DNA of 14,500 bases from Oscillospiraceae bacterium (GCA_015067125.1 SVNB01000039.1:1-14500), one strand, 5' to 3'; shown: positions 1 through 9,038, counted from the first letter of the stretch. Numbers and translations are program-made. Notes: a model not told the origin generated them from the letters alone.

Positions 1-506
1 CCAGCCTTATAATCTATGCGGCACTTCGTCAGCTTGGCAACAAACTTATCGTAACCAACGGCGACCAGACCGATACCATTTATAATGGTATTAAATGCGG
101 CGGAACTTTTTCCGGCAGCCTTGCCACCCGCGAATTTGAACCGGATGCTCCGAACCTTACTCCCAGAATCAGCGGTATGGCAACCTTCTGCTGCGGAGAT
201 TTTTCCTACCAGATGAGCATTCTTAAATCTGCCGATGCCGAAGGCACCGCCTGCAACAGATACACTTTTGATTATCCGGCACTTCCCGGTCTTGGCCACT
301 TTATCCACACATACGTTTGCGACGGCAACCCCATTCCCACCTTCCAGGGTGAACCGGAAAGAGTTGCAATCCCCGATTCCATTGACGAATTCACCGAATC
401 CCTTTGGAACGCACTTAACGAAGACAACAAAATCTCTCTTTATGTTCGCTATGTTGACCTTGCAACCGGCGAAGCAGAAAACAGACTTATCAATAAAAAT
501 AAATAA
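1..506 (+). CDS. purO: IMP cyclohydrolase, archaeal PurO type (5' end cut off by window)
   Basis: This is the 3' part of a gene; the reading frame is open from base 3 with no start visible, so about 168 codons are present. The protein resembles the stand-alone PurO family of IMP cyclohydrolases, which closes the ring of FAICAR to give IMP, the last step of purine synthesis, in the cytoplasm. Visible support is the PGLGHFIHTY segment followed by a GDGNP-like and FQGEPERV segment, then the WNALNEDNKISLYVRY stretch near the C-terminus. The family is about 200-240 residues long, so roughly 50-70 residues are missing upstream. It lies 20 bases before the AICAR transformylase gene, whose product it consumes, and the rest of the purine operon follows. 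Together the two genes replace the usual bifunctional PurH. Assignment rests on recognised motifs and context; the N-terminus cannot be checked. Confidence 0.85.
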   Translation, partial: SLIIYAALRQLGNKLIVTNGDQTDTIYNGIKCGGTFSGSLATREFEPDAPNLTPRISGMATFCCGDFSYQMSILKSADAEGTACNRYTFDYPALPGLGHFIHTYVCDGNPIPTFQGEPERVAIPDSIDEFTESLWNALNEDNKISLYVRYVDLATGEAENRLINKNK

Positions 507-526
507 CATAAAAGGAGCAGCGTGAG

Positions 527-1711
527 ATGAAAGAATTTGAACTTAAATACGGTTGCAACCCCAACCAGAAACCTTCCAGAATTTTTATGGATAACGGCGA
601 GGATCTTCCTATCGAAATCCTTAACGGCCGCCCCGGTTTTATCAACTTTCTTGATGCATTCAACAGCTGGCAGCTTGTAAAAGAGCTTAAAGAAGCTCTT
701 GGAATGCCGGCAGTAACCTCTTTTAAACACGTAAGCCCCACTTCTGCCGCAGTCGGCATTCCCCTTTCCGATGACCTTAAAAAAGCCTGCTTTGTAGATG
801 ATATCGAAGGTCTTGATGAATCTCCGCTTGCCTGCGCTTATGCAAGAGCACGCGGCACCGACAGAATGTGCTCCTTCGGCGACTGGGTAGCGCTTTCTGA
901 CGTTTGCGACGTTACCACCGCTCTTATGATCAAACGCGAGGTTTCCGACGGCGTTATCGCTCCCGGTTATGAACCCGAAGCACTGGAAATTCTTAAATCC
1001 AAACGCAAAGGCGGATACAACATCGTTAAAATCGACCCTGATTATGTTCCGGAGGTTACCGAACACAAACATGTTTTCGGCATTACCTTTGAACAGGGCA
1101 GAAATAACTTTAAAATCGATGCCGACCTTCTTAAAAACATCGTAACCGAAAACAAAGATATGCCCGAAAGCGCAGTACGCGACCTTATTGTTGCTCTTAT
1201 CACCCTTAAATACACCCAGTCCAACTCCGTTTGCTATGCCGTTGACGGACAGGCTATCGGCGTTGGCGCAGGCCAGCAGTCCAGAATCCACTGCACCCGC
1301 CTTGCAGGTACCAAAGCGGATACCTGGTTCCTCCGCCAGCACGAAAAAGTTCTTAACCTTCCCTTTAAACCGGAACTTGGCCGCCCCGACCGCGACAACG
1401 TAATCGACGGTTACATCAACAAAAACGAAGAAGATGTTTGCGCAGACGGCAACTGGCAGAAATACTTTACCGAACAGCCCGCTCCTCTTACCGATGAAGA
1501 AGCCAAAGCTTTTCTTGCAACTCGCGAAGGCGTTGCTCTTGGTTCCGACGCATTCTTCCCCTTCAGCGATAACATTGAAAGAGCAAAACGCAGCGGCGTA
1601 AAATATATCGCAGAACCCGGCGGCTCCATTCGCGACGATGCAGTTATCGAATGCTGCAACAAATATGACATGGTTATGTCCTTCACCGGAATGCGTCTCT
1701 TCCACCATTAA
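527..1711 (+). CDS. purH: Phosphoribosylaminoimidazolecarboxamide (AICAR) formyltransferase, monofunctional
   Basis: The 394-residue protein is the transformylase half of PurH without the N-terminal cyclohydrolase (MGS-like) domain. It transfers a formyl group from 10-formyl-THF to AICAR, giving FAICAR, in the cytoplasm. The catalytic Lys-His pair is visible as SFKHVSP (K67, H68). The folate/AICAR-binding stretch is TLKYTQSNSVCYA followed by GVGAGQQSRIHCTRLAG, and the C-terminus ends in the conserved FTGMRLFHH. Length and order match the free-standing clostridial form of about 390 residues. The ATG is preceded by AAAGGAG (511-517) at 9 nt. The missing cyclohydrolase activity is supplied by the PurO gene directly upstream, and the formyl donor by fhs further down the operon. 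The whole coding frame contains no TTA, CTA or TCA codon. Confidence 0.95.
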   Translation: MKEFELKYGCNPNQKPSRIFMDNGEDLPIEILNGRPGFINFLDAFNSWQLVKELKEALGMPAVTSFKHVSPTSAAVGIPLSDDLKKACFVDDIEGLDESPLACAYARARGTDRMCSFGDWVALSDVCDVTTALMIKREVSDGVIAPGYEPEALEILKSKRKGGYNIVKIDPDYVPEVTEHKHVFGITFEQGRNNFKIDADLLKNIVTENKDMPESAVRDLIVALITLKYTQSNSVCYAVDGQAIGVGAGQQSRIHCTRLAGTKADTWFLRQHEKVLNLPFKPELGRPDRDNVIDGYINKNEEDVCADGNWQKYFTEQPAPLTDEEAKAFLATREGVALGSDAFFPFSDNIERAKRSGVKYIAEPGGSIRDDAVIECCNKYDMVMSFTGMRLFHH

Positions 1712-1743
1712 TTTTTAAAATCCGTTAACGGAGGCTTTTATTT

Positions 1744-3015
1744 ATGGAAGTTTTAGTAGTTGGCGGCGGCGGCCGCGAACATGCAATAATCAAAAAAATC
1801 AAAGAAAACAGCGAAGTTACCAAAATCTATGCACTTCCCGGCAACGGCGGCATCGCCGCCGATGCCGAATGCGTTGCGATCGGTGCAAAGGATATCGAAG
1901 CCATCACCGAATTTGCCGTTGAACACAAGGTCGATTATGCAATCGTCGCACCGGATGACCCGCTTGTTCTTGGCGCGGTAGATGCTCTTGAAGCAAAGGG
2001 TATTCCCTGCTTTGGACCCAGAGCAAACGCCGCTATCATCGAAGGCAGCAAAGTTTTTTCCAAAGACCTTATGAAAAAATACGGCATTCCCACCGCTGAA
2101 TACGAAGTATTCAACGATATGGAAGCCGCTTTGGAATATCTTAAAACCGCACCCATACCCACCGTTATCAAAGCGGACGGCCTTGCCCTTGGCAAAGGCG
2201 TTATTATTGCCGAAACCCGCGAAGCCGCAAAAGAAGCTGTTCGTTCCATGATGGAGGACAAGGTTTTCGGCAAAAGCGGCGATAACATCGTAATCGAAGA
2301 ATTCCTCACCGGCCCGGAAGTTTCCGTTCTTTCTTTCACCGACGGAAAAACCGTTGTTCCGATGATTTCCTCCATGGACCACAAACGCGCCCACGATAAC
2401 GACACCGGTCTTAACACCGGCGGTATGGGTACTGTTGCTCCGAACCCTTATTACACCGAAGAAATTGCAAAAGAGTGCATGGAAAAAATCTTCCTTCCCA
2501 CCATCAACGCAATGAACGCGGAAGGCAGAACTTTTAAAGGCTGCCTTTATTTCGGACTTATGCTTACCCCCAAAGGCCCGAAGGTTATTGAATATAACTG
2601 CCGTTTCGGTGACCCGGAAACCCAGGTTGTTCTTCCGCTTCTTGAAAGCGACCTTCTTACTGTTATGAAAGCTGTTACCGAAGAACGCCTTTCCGAAATC
2701 GAGGTAAAATTCAGCAATAAAAACGCCTGCTGTGTAATTATGGCTTCGGAAGGTTATCCGGAACATTATGAAAAAGGTTACGAAATCACCATTCCCGAAG
2801 AAGTTGCCGATAACGTATATGTTGCCGGCGGCGCAATTAAAGACGAAAAACTTGTAACCTCCGGCGGAAGAGTTCTTGGCGTTACCGCTGTTGAAGAAAC
2901 TCTTCCCGAAGCTATAAAAGCTTCTTATTCCCTTGTGGAAAAAATCCATTTTGAAAACGCCTTCTATCGCCATGATATCGGCGCACGCGCCCTTGCAGCA
3001 AAGGAGGAAAAATAA
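1744..3015 (+). CDS. purD: Phosphoribosylamine-glycine ligase (GAR synthetase)
   Basis: The 423-residue protein is GAR synthetase, which joins glycine to phosphoribosylamine with ATP, the second committed step of purine synthesis. It is an ATP-grasp enzyme. The N-domain starts with the glycine-rich VLVVGGGGREHA (residues 3-14). The ATP-grasp part shows KADGLALGKGV (from K143), NTGGMGTVAPNPYY and the metal/ATP-binding EYNCRFGDPETQ (about 283-294). A C-terminal domain with VAGGAI and SGGRVLGVTA follows. Full length for the family (about 420-430). The ATG is preceded by GGAGG at 1730-1734, 9 nt away. The 32-nt gap to purH holds a short CCGTTAACGG palindrome (1722-1731) but no obvious terminator. 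The purL start codon follows the stop after a single base, so the two genes are probably translationally linked. Confidence 0.97.
   Translation: MEVLVVGGGGREHAIIKKIKENSEVTKIYALPGNGGIAADAECVAIGAKDIEAITEFAVEHKVDYAIVAPDDPLVLGAVDALEAKGIPCFGPRANAAIIEGSKVFSKDLMKKYGIPTAEYEVFNDMEAALEYLKTAPIPTVIKADGLALGKGVIIAETREAAKEAVRSMMEDKVFGKSGDNIVIEEFLTGPEVSVLSFTDGKTVVPMISSMDHKRAHDNDTGLNTGGMGTVAPNPYYTEEIAKECMEKIFLPTINAMNAEGRTFKGCLYFGLMLTPKGPKVIEYNCRFGDPETQVVLPLLESDLLTVMKAVTEERLSEIEVKFSNKNACCVIMASEGYPEHYEKGYEITIPEEVADNVYVAGGAIKDEKLVTSGGRVLGVTAVEETLPEAIKASYSLVEKIHFENAFYRHDIGARALAAKEEK
3001..3007 (+). promoter_or_regulatory. Ribosome binding site fixing the TTG start of purL
   Basis: A perfect AAGGAGG lies inside the last codons of purD, 9 nt before a TTG at 3017. 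Translation from that TTG gives the N-terminus MVYRVYVEKKK, which is how clostridial PurL proteins begin. The in-frame ATG at 2933 would add 28 residues that merely re-read purD in another frame and has no ribosome site. Confidence 0.85.
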
Positions 3016-3016
3016 A

Positions 3017-6000
3017 TTGGTATATCGTGTTTATGTGGAAAAGAAAAAGGAACTTGCCAACGAAGCAAAATCCCTTTTCAATGATGCAGTAACTCTTCTC
3101 GGAATCAAAGACCTTACGGATGTCCGCGTTATAAATCGTTATGACGCAGAAAACATTACCGAAGAACTTTTTGATTACGCCAAAAAGACCGTTTTTTCCG
3201 AACCCCAGCTGGATATCGTCACCGAAGAGATCGATCTTTCCGGCGCTGTTGCCTTTGCGGTTGAATACCTTCCCGGCCAGTTTGACCAAAGAGCGGATTC
3301 TGCCGCACAGTGCATCCAGATAATCTCTCAGGGCGAAAGACCCACTATCCGCACCGCAAAAGTTTATGCTCTTTACGGCGAACTTTCCGATTCCGAAATT
3401 GCTGAAATCAAAAAATACGTAATCAACCCGGTTGAGGCAAGAGAAGCCGGCTTTGAAAAACCCGAAACCCTTGCAATCGAATATAACATTCCCACTGAAG
3501 TTGCAACTCTTGAAGGCTTTTGCGAACTCAAGAGAGAAGAAGTCGAAGCCTTTGTTGAAAAATACGGTCTTGCAATGGATGCGGACGACCTGGAATTCTG
3601 CCAGGAATATTTCCGCAGCGAGGATCGCGATCCCACCATTACCGAGATCCGCATGATCGATACCTATTGGTCCGACCATTGCCGCCACACCACTTTTAAC
3701 ACAACCATAGATTCCGTAAAATTCGAGGACGAACTTCTCCAAAAGGCATACGAAGATTATATTGCTACCCGTGAAGAACTTGGCCGCAAAAAGCCCGTTT
3801 GCCTTATGGATATCGGCACCCTTGCGGTAAAATATCTTAAAAAACACGGAAAACTCGATAAGCTTGACGAATCCGAAGAGATAAACGCCTGCACCGTTAA
3901 AATCGAAATTGAAGCCGACGGCAAAAAAGAACCCTGGCTTCTTCTCTTCAAAAACGAAACCCACAACCACCCCACCGAAATCGAACCTTTCGGCGGCGCG
4001 GCAACCTGCGTGGGCGGCGCTATCCGCGATCCGCTTTCCGGACGTTCCTATGTTTACGGCGCAATGCGCCTTACCGGTGCGGCGGATCCGCTTAAACCCG
4101 TAAGCGAAACCATTAAGGGAAAACTTCCACAGAGAAAAATCGTTACCACTGCGGCGGCCGGATATGCCTCTTACGGCAACCAGATCGGCCTTGCCACCGG
4201 CATTGTTGATGAAATTTATCACGATGGCTATGCTGCAAAACGCATGGAAATCGGCGCGGTTATCGCTGCGGCTCCTCAGGAAAACGTTCGCAGAGAAAGA
4301 CCCTGCCCCGGAGATATCGTAATTCTTCTTGGCGGCGCAACCGGAAGAGATGGCTGCGGCGGCGCAACCGGTTCTTCCAAATCCCATACTTCCAAATCCC
4401 TCGAAAGCTGCGGCGCGGAAGTTCAGAAAGGTAACGCTCCGGAAGAAAGAAAACTCCAGCGTCTTTTCCGCAACTATGAAGCCTGCCGTATGATAAAACG
4501 CTGCAACGACTTTGGCGCCGGCGGTGTTTCCGTTGCCATCGGCGAACTTGCAGACGGCCTTAATATCGACCTTAATGCGGTTCCGAAAAAATACGAAGGC
4601 CTTGACGGCACAGAACTTGCAATTTCCGAATCTCAGGAAAGAATGGCAGTTGTGATCGAAGCCGAAAATCTTGAAAAATTCCTTGCCCTTGCAGAAAAAG
4701 AAAACCTTATGGCAACAAAAGTTGCGGTTGTAACCGAAGAACCCAGACTTGTTATGAACTGGAACGGCAAGACCATTGTTGACGTAAGCAGAGCATTCCT
4801 TGATTCCAACGGCGCGGAAAAACACATTGATGTTGAAACCGCAAAACCCGCCTTTGAACTGAAAAAAGTAACCGGAACTTTCACCGAAAACTATAAAGCT
4901 CTTGCCGGTGACCTTAACGTTTGTTCCAAACGCGGTCTTTCCGAAAGATTCGATTCCACCATCGGCGCAGGCACCATTCTTATGCCTTTCGGCGGAAAAA
5001 ATCAGATCACTCCTATTCAGGCAATGGTCCAGAAAATTTCCATCGAGAAAAAGCACACCGACGATTGTTCTTATATGTCCTGGGGATATAACCCCTTTAT
5101 CACCGAACAGAGTCCCTATCACGGCGCGTACCTTGCCGTTGTAGAATCTGTTGCAAAACTTGTGGCAACCGGTGCTTCCTTCGAAGATGTATATCTTACC
5201 TTCCAGGAGTATTTTGAAAAACTCGGCAAAAATTCCAGACGCTGGGGCAAACCCCTTGCGGCGCTTCTTGGAGCTTTTGAAGCCCAGAAAAACCTTGGCG
5301 TGGGCGCCATAGGCGGTAAAGACTCTATGAGCGGAACTTTTGAGGATATTCATGTTCCTCCGACCCTTGTTTCCTTTGCCGTAACCACCGGCAAGGCGAC
5401 CGAGGTTGTTTCTCCCGAATTTAAGGCAGCGGGTCACAAAGTTATCGTGCTTAAGCCGGAATATGACGAAAACGGACTTCCGGAAACTTCTTCTCTTCTT
5501 GCGGTTTTTGATAAAGTCACCGGACTTTTCCGCAGCGGAAAAGCAGTTGCGGCATATACTCCCGGCATGGGCGGCATTGCGGAAGCTGTTATGAAGATGT
5601 GCTTTGGCAACTCCATCGGCTTTAAATTTGCCGACGACGTTACCGTAGAAGAACTCTTTGGATATTCCTACGGTTCCTTCGTTCTTGAGGTTACCGAAGA
5701 TGTCGGCGAACGCGTTCTTGGTGAAACCACCGATGAACAGCAAATCGTTCTTGGTGAAGAAAAACTTTGCCTTTGCGAAATGCTTGATATTTACGAAGGC
5801 AAGCTTGAAAGCGTATTCAGCTGCAACATTCCGAACAGCAATTCTCCCATGGAGAACTTTAATTACAGCGTAAGCGAATGGAAAGCTCCTGCAATAAAGG
5901 TTGCAAAACCCAAGGTTCTTATCCCTGCGTTCCCGGGCACAAACTGCGAATTTGACAGCGCAAAAGCAGTGCGCGATGCAGGCGCGGAACCCGAAATCAT

Positions 6001-6703
6001 GGTAATCAACAACCTTTCCGCAGAGGGAATCCACAGAAGCATTGAAGCTTTTGCAGAAAAAATCAAAGAATCCCAGATGATCTTCATTCCCGGCGGTTTT
6101 TCCGGCGGCGATGAACCCGATGGCTCCGCGAAATTTATTACCGCATTCTTCCGCAATGGACTTATCAAAGAAGGCGTAACAGATCTTCTTGATAACCGCG
6201 AAGGACTTATGTGCGGTATCTGCAACGGCTTCCAGGCTCTTATAAAACTTGGACTTGTTCCTTACGGCAAAATCATCGATACCGATGAAAACTGCCCGAC
6301 CCTTACATTTAATACCATTGCACGCCACCAATCCAGAATCGTTCATACCAGAATCGCTTCCAACAAATCTCCTTGGCTTTCTCTTACCAACGTGGGCGAC
6401 GTTTATACCGTTCCGATTTCTCACGGCGAGGGCAGATTTATTGCGGATGAAGAGCTTATCCGCAAGCTTGCCGAAAACGGACAGATAGCAACTCAGTATG
6501 TTGACCTTGAGGGCAACGCAACCGGCGACGTTCGCTTTAACCCCAACGATTCCCTGTATGCAATCGAGGGTATAACTTCTCCGGACGGCAGAGTCTTTGG
6601 TAAGATGGGTCATGCGGAACGTATTGGTTCTAACCTTTACGCAAACGTTCCCGGCGAATATGATATTCGTATGTTTGAAGCAGCAGTTAAATATTTTAAA
6701 TAA
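3017..6703 (+). CDS. purL: Phosphoribosylformylglycinamidine synthase, single-chain form
   Basis: The protein (1,228 residues from the TTG at 3017) makes FGAM from FGAR, glutamine and ATP in one chain. Domains in order: an N-terminal PurS-like domain (about 1-150); a linker with the TYWSDHCRHTTF signature (residues 216-227, His221); two AIR-synthase-like ATP-binding halves, the first with FKNETHNHPTEIEPFGGAAT and the second with GGKDSMSG; and a C-terminal glutaminase domain beginning near KVLIPAFPGTNCEFDSAKAV. The glutaminase triad is visible as Cys1069 in GICNGFQ, His1199 and Glu1201 in MGHAER, matching the Cys-His-Glu triad known for enterobacterial PurL. All functional parts are present, so there is no need for separate PurS or PurQ. 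The length fits the single-chain clostridial/Bacteroides type, slightly shorter than the 1,295-residue enterobacterial one. No TTA, CTA or TCA codon occurs in this gene. Confidence 0.96.
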   Translation: MVYRVYVEKKKELANEAKSLFNDAVTLLGIKDLTDVRVINRYDAENITEELFDYAKKTVFSEPQLDIVTEEIDLSGAVAFAVEYLPGQFDQRADSAAQCIQIISQGERPTIRTAKVYALYGELSDSEIAEIKKYVINPVEAREAGFEKPETLAIEYNIPTEVATLEGFCELKREEVEAFVEKYGLAMDADDLEFCQEYFRSEDRDPTITEIRMIDTYWSDHCRHTTFNTTIDSVKFEDELLQKAYEDYIATREELGRKKPVCLMDIGTLAVKYLKKHGKLDKLDESEEINACTVKIEIEADGKKEPWLLLFKNETHNHPTEIEPFGGAATCVGGAIRDPLSGRSYVYGAMRLTGAADPLKPVSETIKGKLPQRKIVTTAAAGYASYGNQIGLATGIVDEIYHDGYAAKRMEIGAVIAAAPQENVRRERPCPGDIVILLGGATGRDGCGGATGSSKSHTSKSLESCGAEVQKGNAPEERKLQRLFRNYEACRMIKRCNDFGAGGVSVAIGELADGLNIDLNAVPKKYEGLDGTELAISESQERMAVVIEAENLEKFLALAEKENLMATKVAVVTEEPRLVMNWNGKTIVDVSRAFLDSNGAEKHIDVETAKPAFELKKVTGTFTENYKALAGDLNVCSKRGLSERFDSTIGAGTILMPFGGKNQITPIQAMVQKISIEKKHTDDCSYMSWGYNPFITEQSPYHGAYLAVVESVAKLVATGASFEDVYLTFQEYFEKLGKNSRRWGKPLAALLGAFEAQKNLGVGAIGGKDSMSGTFEDIHVPPTLVSFAVTTGKATEVVSPEFKAAGHKVIVLKPEYDENGLPETSSLLAVFDKVTGLFRSGKAVAAYTPGMGGIAEAVMKMCFGNSIGFKFADDVTVEELFGYSYGSFVLEVTEDVGERVLGETTDEQQIVLGEEKLCLCEMLDIYEGKLESVFSCNIPNSNSPMENFNYSVSEWKAPAIKVAKPKVLIPAFPGTNCEFDSAKAVRDAGAEPEIMVINNLSAEGIHRSIEAFAEKIKESQMIFIPGGFSGGDEPDGSAKFITAFFRNGLIKEGVTDLLDNREGLMCGICNGFQALIKLGLVPYGKIIDTDENCPTLTFNTIARHQSRIVHTRIASNKSPWLSLTNVGDVYTVPISHGEGRFIADEELIRKLAENGQIATQYVDLEGNATGDVRFNPNDSLYAIEGITSPDGRVFGKMGHAERIGSNLYANVPGEYDIRMFEAAVKYFK

Positions 6704-6729
6704 TTTTATATTAACAGGAGGATGCCCCA

Positions 6730-8406
6730 ATGGAATTCAAAACCGATATTGAGATCGCCCAGGCTTGCGAAATGAAGCCTATCACCGAGATTGCAAAGCT
6801 TGCCCATGTTGATGAAAAATATCTTGAACAGTACGGCAAATACAAAGCAAAAATCGATCCCAAGCTTCTTGCGGAAACCGACCGTGAAAACGGCAAGCTT
6901 ATTCTTGTAACCGCAATTTCTCCCACTCCTGCCGGCGAAGGCAAAACCACCACCACCGTCGGTCTTGCAGACGGTCTTAAACGAATCGGCAAAGACGTTA
7001 CCGTTGCTCTGCGCGAACCTTCCCTTGGACCGGTTTTCGGCGTTAAAGGCGGCGCAGCAGGCGGCGGTTATGCACAGGTTGTTCCCATGGAAGATATCAA
7101 CCTCCACTTTACCGGCGACTTCCACGCCATCGGCGCGGCAAACAACCTTTTGGCGGCAATGCTTGATAACCACATCCAGCAGGGCAACGCTCTTGGAATT
7201 GACGTTCGCAAAATCACCTGGAAACGCTGTGTTGATATGAACGACCGCCAGCTTCGTTTTGTTGTTGACGGTATGGGTGGCAAAGCAAACGGCGTTCCGC
7301 GCGAAGACGGTTTTGATATTACCGTTGCAAGCGAAATTATGGCTGTTCTTTGCCTTTCCAACTCCATCACCGACCTTAAAGAACGTCTTTCCAGAATTAT
7401 CGTCGGTTATACCTATGACGACAAACCCGTAACCTGCGGACAGCTTAACGCAGCCGGCGCAATGACCGCTCTTCTTAAAGACGCAATCAAACCCAACCTT
7501 GTTCAGACCCTTGAAGGCACCCCGGCTTTTGTTCACGGCGGACCTTTTGCAAATATTGCACACGGCTGCAACTCTGTTATGGCAACCAAGCTTGCTCTTA
7601 AAATGGGCGATTATACCGTTACCGAAGCAGGCTTTGGCGCAGACCTTGGCGCAGAAAAATTCCTTGATATCAAATGCCGCATGGCCGGCCTTACCCCCGA
7701 TGCGGTTGTTATCGTTGCAACCATCCGCGCTCTTAAAATGCACGGCGGCCGCGATAAAAAAGAACTTGGTTTTGAAGACCTTGAGGCTCTTGAAAAAGGT
7801 ATCCCGAACCTTCTCCGCCACGTTTCCAACATCAAAAACGTTTATAAACTTCCCTGTGTTGTTGCGGTAAACCGTTTCCCCACCGATACCGATAACGAAG
7901 TTAACTTCATCATCGAAAAATGCAAGGAACTTGGCGTAAACGTTGTTCTTTCCACCGTTTGGGCAGAAGGCGGCAAAGGCGGCGAAGCTCTTGCAAGAGA
8001 AGTTGTTCGTCTTTGCGAAGAAGAAAAAGGCGATTTTACCTTCTCTTATGGTCTTGATTGCTCCATCGAAGAAAAAATTGAATCCGTTGTTAAAAAAGTT
8101 TACGGCGGCGAAGGCATCACCATTATGCCCAATGCAAAAAAACAGATCGAACAGCTTACCAAACTTGGTTATGATAATGTTCCTGTCTGCATTGCAAAAA
8201 CCCAGTACAGCTTCTCTGATGATCCCACTAAACTTGGCGCACCGGAAGGCTTTAAAGTAACAATCAAAAACGTAAAGATTTCTGCAGGCGCAGGCTTCAT
8301 CGTAGTTCTTACCGGCGATATTCTTACCATGCCCGGTCTTCCCAAAGTTCCGGCAGCAGAAAGAATAGACGTTGATGAAAACGGCAAAATCACCGGACTT
8401 TTCTGA
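6730..8406 (+). CDS. fhs: Formate-tetrahydrofolate ligase (10-formyl-THF synthetase)
   Basis: The 558-residue enzyme makes 10-formyl-tetrahydrofolate from formate, THF and ATP. The P-loop-like PTPAGEGKTTTTVGL starts at residue 65. The first family signature is GVKGGAAGGGYAQVVPMEDI, and the second is FTGDFHAIGAANNLLAA. The length matches the family (about 556), and the protein runs to the conserved MPGLPKVPAAERIDVD end. The ATG has AGGAGG (6716-6721) 8 nt upstream. The gene sits 26 nt after purL. This placement makes sense because 10-formyl-THF is the formyl donor for the AICAR transformylase earlier in the same operon. In a fermenting Clostridia it could also serve general C1 metabolism; there are no other Wood-Ljungdahl genes here to suggest acetogenesis. 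Confidence 0.97.
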   Translation: MEFKTDIEIAQACEMKPITEIAKLAHVDEKYLEQYGKYKAKIDPKLLAETDRENGKLILVTAISPTPAGEGKTTTTVGLADGLKRIGKDVTVALREPSLGPVFGVKGGAAGGGYAQVVPMEDINLHFTGDFHAIGAANNLLAAMLDNHIQQGNALGIDVRKITWKRCVDMNDRQLRFVVDGMGGKANGVPREDGFDITVASEIMAVLCLSNSITDLKERLSRIIVGYTYDDKPVTCGQLNAAGAMTALLKDAIKPNLVQTLEGTPAFVHGGPFANIAHGCNSVMATKLALKMGDYTVTEAGFGADLGAEKFLDIKCRMAGLTPDAVVIVATIRALKMHGGRDKKELGFEDLEALEKGIPNLLRHVSNIKNVYKLPCVVAVNRFPTDTDNEVNFIIEKCKELGVNVVLSTVWAEGGKGGEALAREVVRLCEEEKGDFTFSYGLDCSIEEKIESVVKKVYGGEGITIMPNAKKQIEQLTKLGYDNVPVCIAKTQYSFSDDPTKLGAPEGFKVTIKNVKISAGAGFIVVLTGDILTMPGLPKVPAAERIDVDENGKITGLF

Positions 8407-8421
8407 TCGGAGAATTTTTGT

Positions 8422-9003
8422 ATGAAGCTTATAATCGCATCGAACAACGCTCACAAGCTTGTGGAAATGAAGGCCATCCTCGGCGAATATTTTGATGAGA
8501 TTCTCTCTCTTAAAGAGGCGGGCATCGACCACGAAACCATCGAGGACGGTTCCACTTTTCTTGAAAACGCAGAGAAAAAAGCAAGAGAGATAGCAGAAAT
8601 TTCCGGCTGCTGTGCCATTGCGGACGACAGCGGAATCTGTGCCGACGCATTGGACGGCGCACCGGGAATTTATTCCGCCCGTTTTTGCGGACACCATGGC
8701 GATGACGAAGCAAACAACCGGCTTCTTCTTGAAAAACTGCGTGATAAAGAAAACAAAAAAGCTCATTATACCTGCGCCATCGTGCTTGTTTATCCGGACG
8801 GCAGCAGCATTTCTGCCGAAGGATATCTTAACGGAGAAATAACCGAAAACCGCGCAGGCACCAACGGCTTTGGCTATGACCCTTATTTTTATCTTCCGGA
8901 ATACGGCTGCACCACTGCGGAACTGGATCCGGAAATTAAAAATAAAATCAGCCACCGCGGAAACGCCATCCGCGCCCTTGTGGAAAAGCTTAAAAACAAA
9001 TGA
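8422..9003 (+). CDS. rdgB: XTP/dITP diphosphatase (RdgB/HAM1 family)
   Basis: The 193-residue protein hydrolyses non-canonical purine triphosphates (ITP, dITP, XTP) to monophosphates, keeping deaminated bases out of DNA and RNA. Visible support is the N-terminal SNNAHKLVEMKAIL, the family signature ADDSGICADALDGAPGIYSA, then FGYDPYF and the C-terminal ISHRGNAIRAL. Full family length. Start chosen because CGGAGAA (8408-8414) lies 8-9 nt upstream and the protein begins MKLIIASNN as expected. It is the last gene of the purine operon, 15 nt after fhs, and is followed immediately by a strong terminator. Placing nucleotide-pool cleaning with purine synthesis is functionally sensible because IMP is the pathway product. 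Confidence 0.95.
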   Translation: MKLIIASNNAHKLVEMKAILGEYFDEILSLKEAGIDHETIEDGSTFLENAEKKAREIAEISGCCAIADDSGICADALDGAPGIYSARFCGHHGDDEANNRLLLEKLRDKENKKAHYTCAIVLVYPDGSSISAEGYLNGEITENRAGTNGFGYDPYFYLPEYGCTTAELDPEIKNKISHRGNAIRALVEKLKNK

Positions 9004-9004
9004 T

Positions 9005-9037
9005 AAAAGCGGCACCGTTTTTTCGGTGCCGCTTTTT
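9005..9037 (+). terminator. Rho-independent terminator of the purine operon
   Basis: A perfect 13-bp stem, AAAAGCGGCACCG (9005-9017) with CGGTGCCGCTTTT (9024-9036), closes a six-T loop and runs into a T tract. It begins two bases after the rdgB stop codon and ends the purine transcript. Confidence 0.93.
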
Positions 9038-9038
9038 G

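Noticed and set aside
1722..1731. Palindrome CCGTTAACGG between purH and purD as a terminator or operator
   Set aside because: The stem is only 5 bp without a T tract, it overlaps the purD ribosome site, and it has no repeated partner nearby, so chance cannot be excluded.
2912..6730. A minus-strand open frame of over 1,200 codons opposite purL, with similar long frames opposite purH, purD, fhs plus rdgB, the TRIC gene and the sigma gene
   Set aside because: They are codon-aligned shadows caused by avoidance of TTA, CTA and TCA in the sense genes. The translated products are low-complexity phenylalanine/glycine/alanine-rich sequences without family motifs, and they run across gene boundaries.
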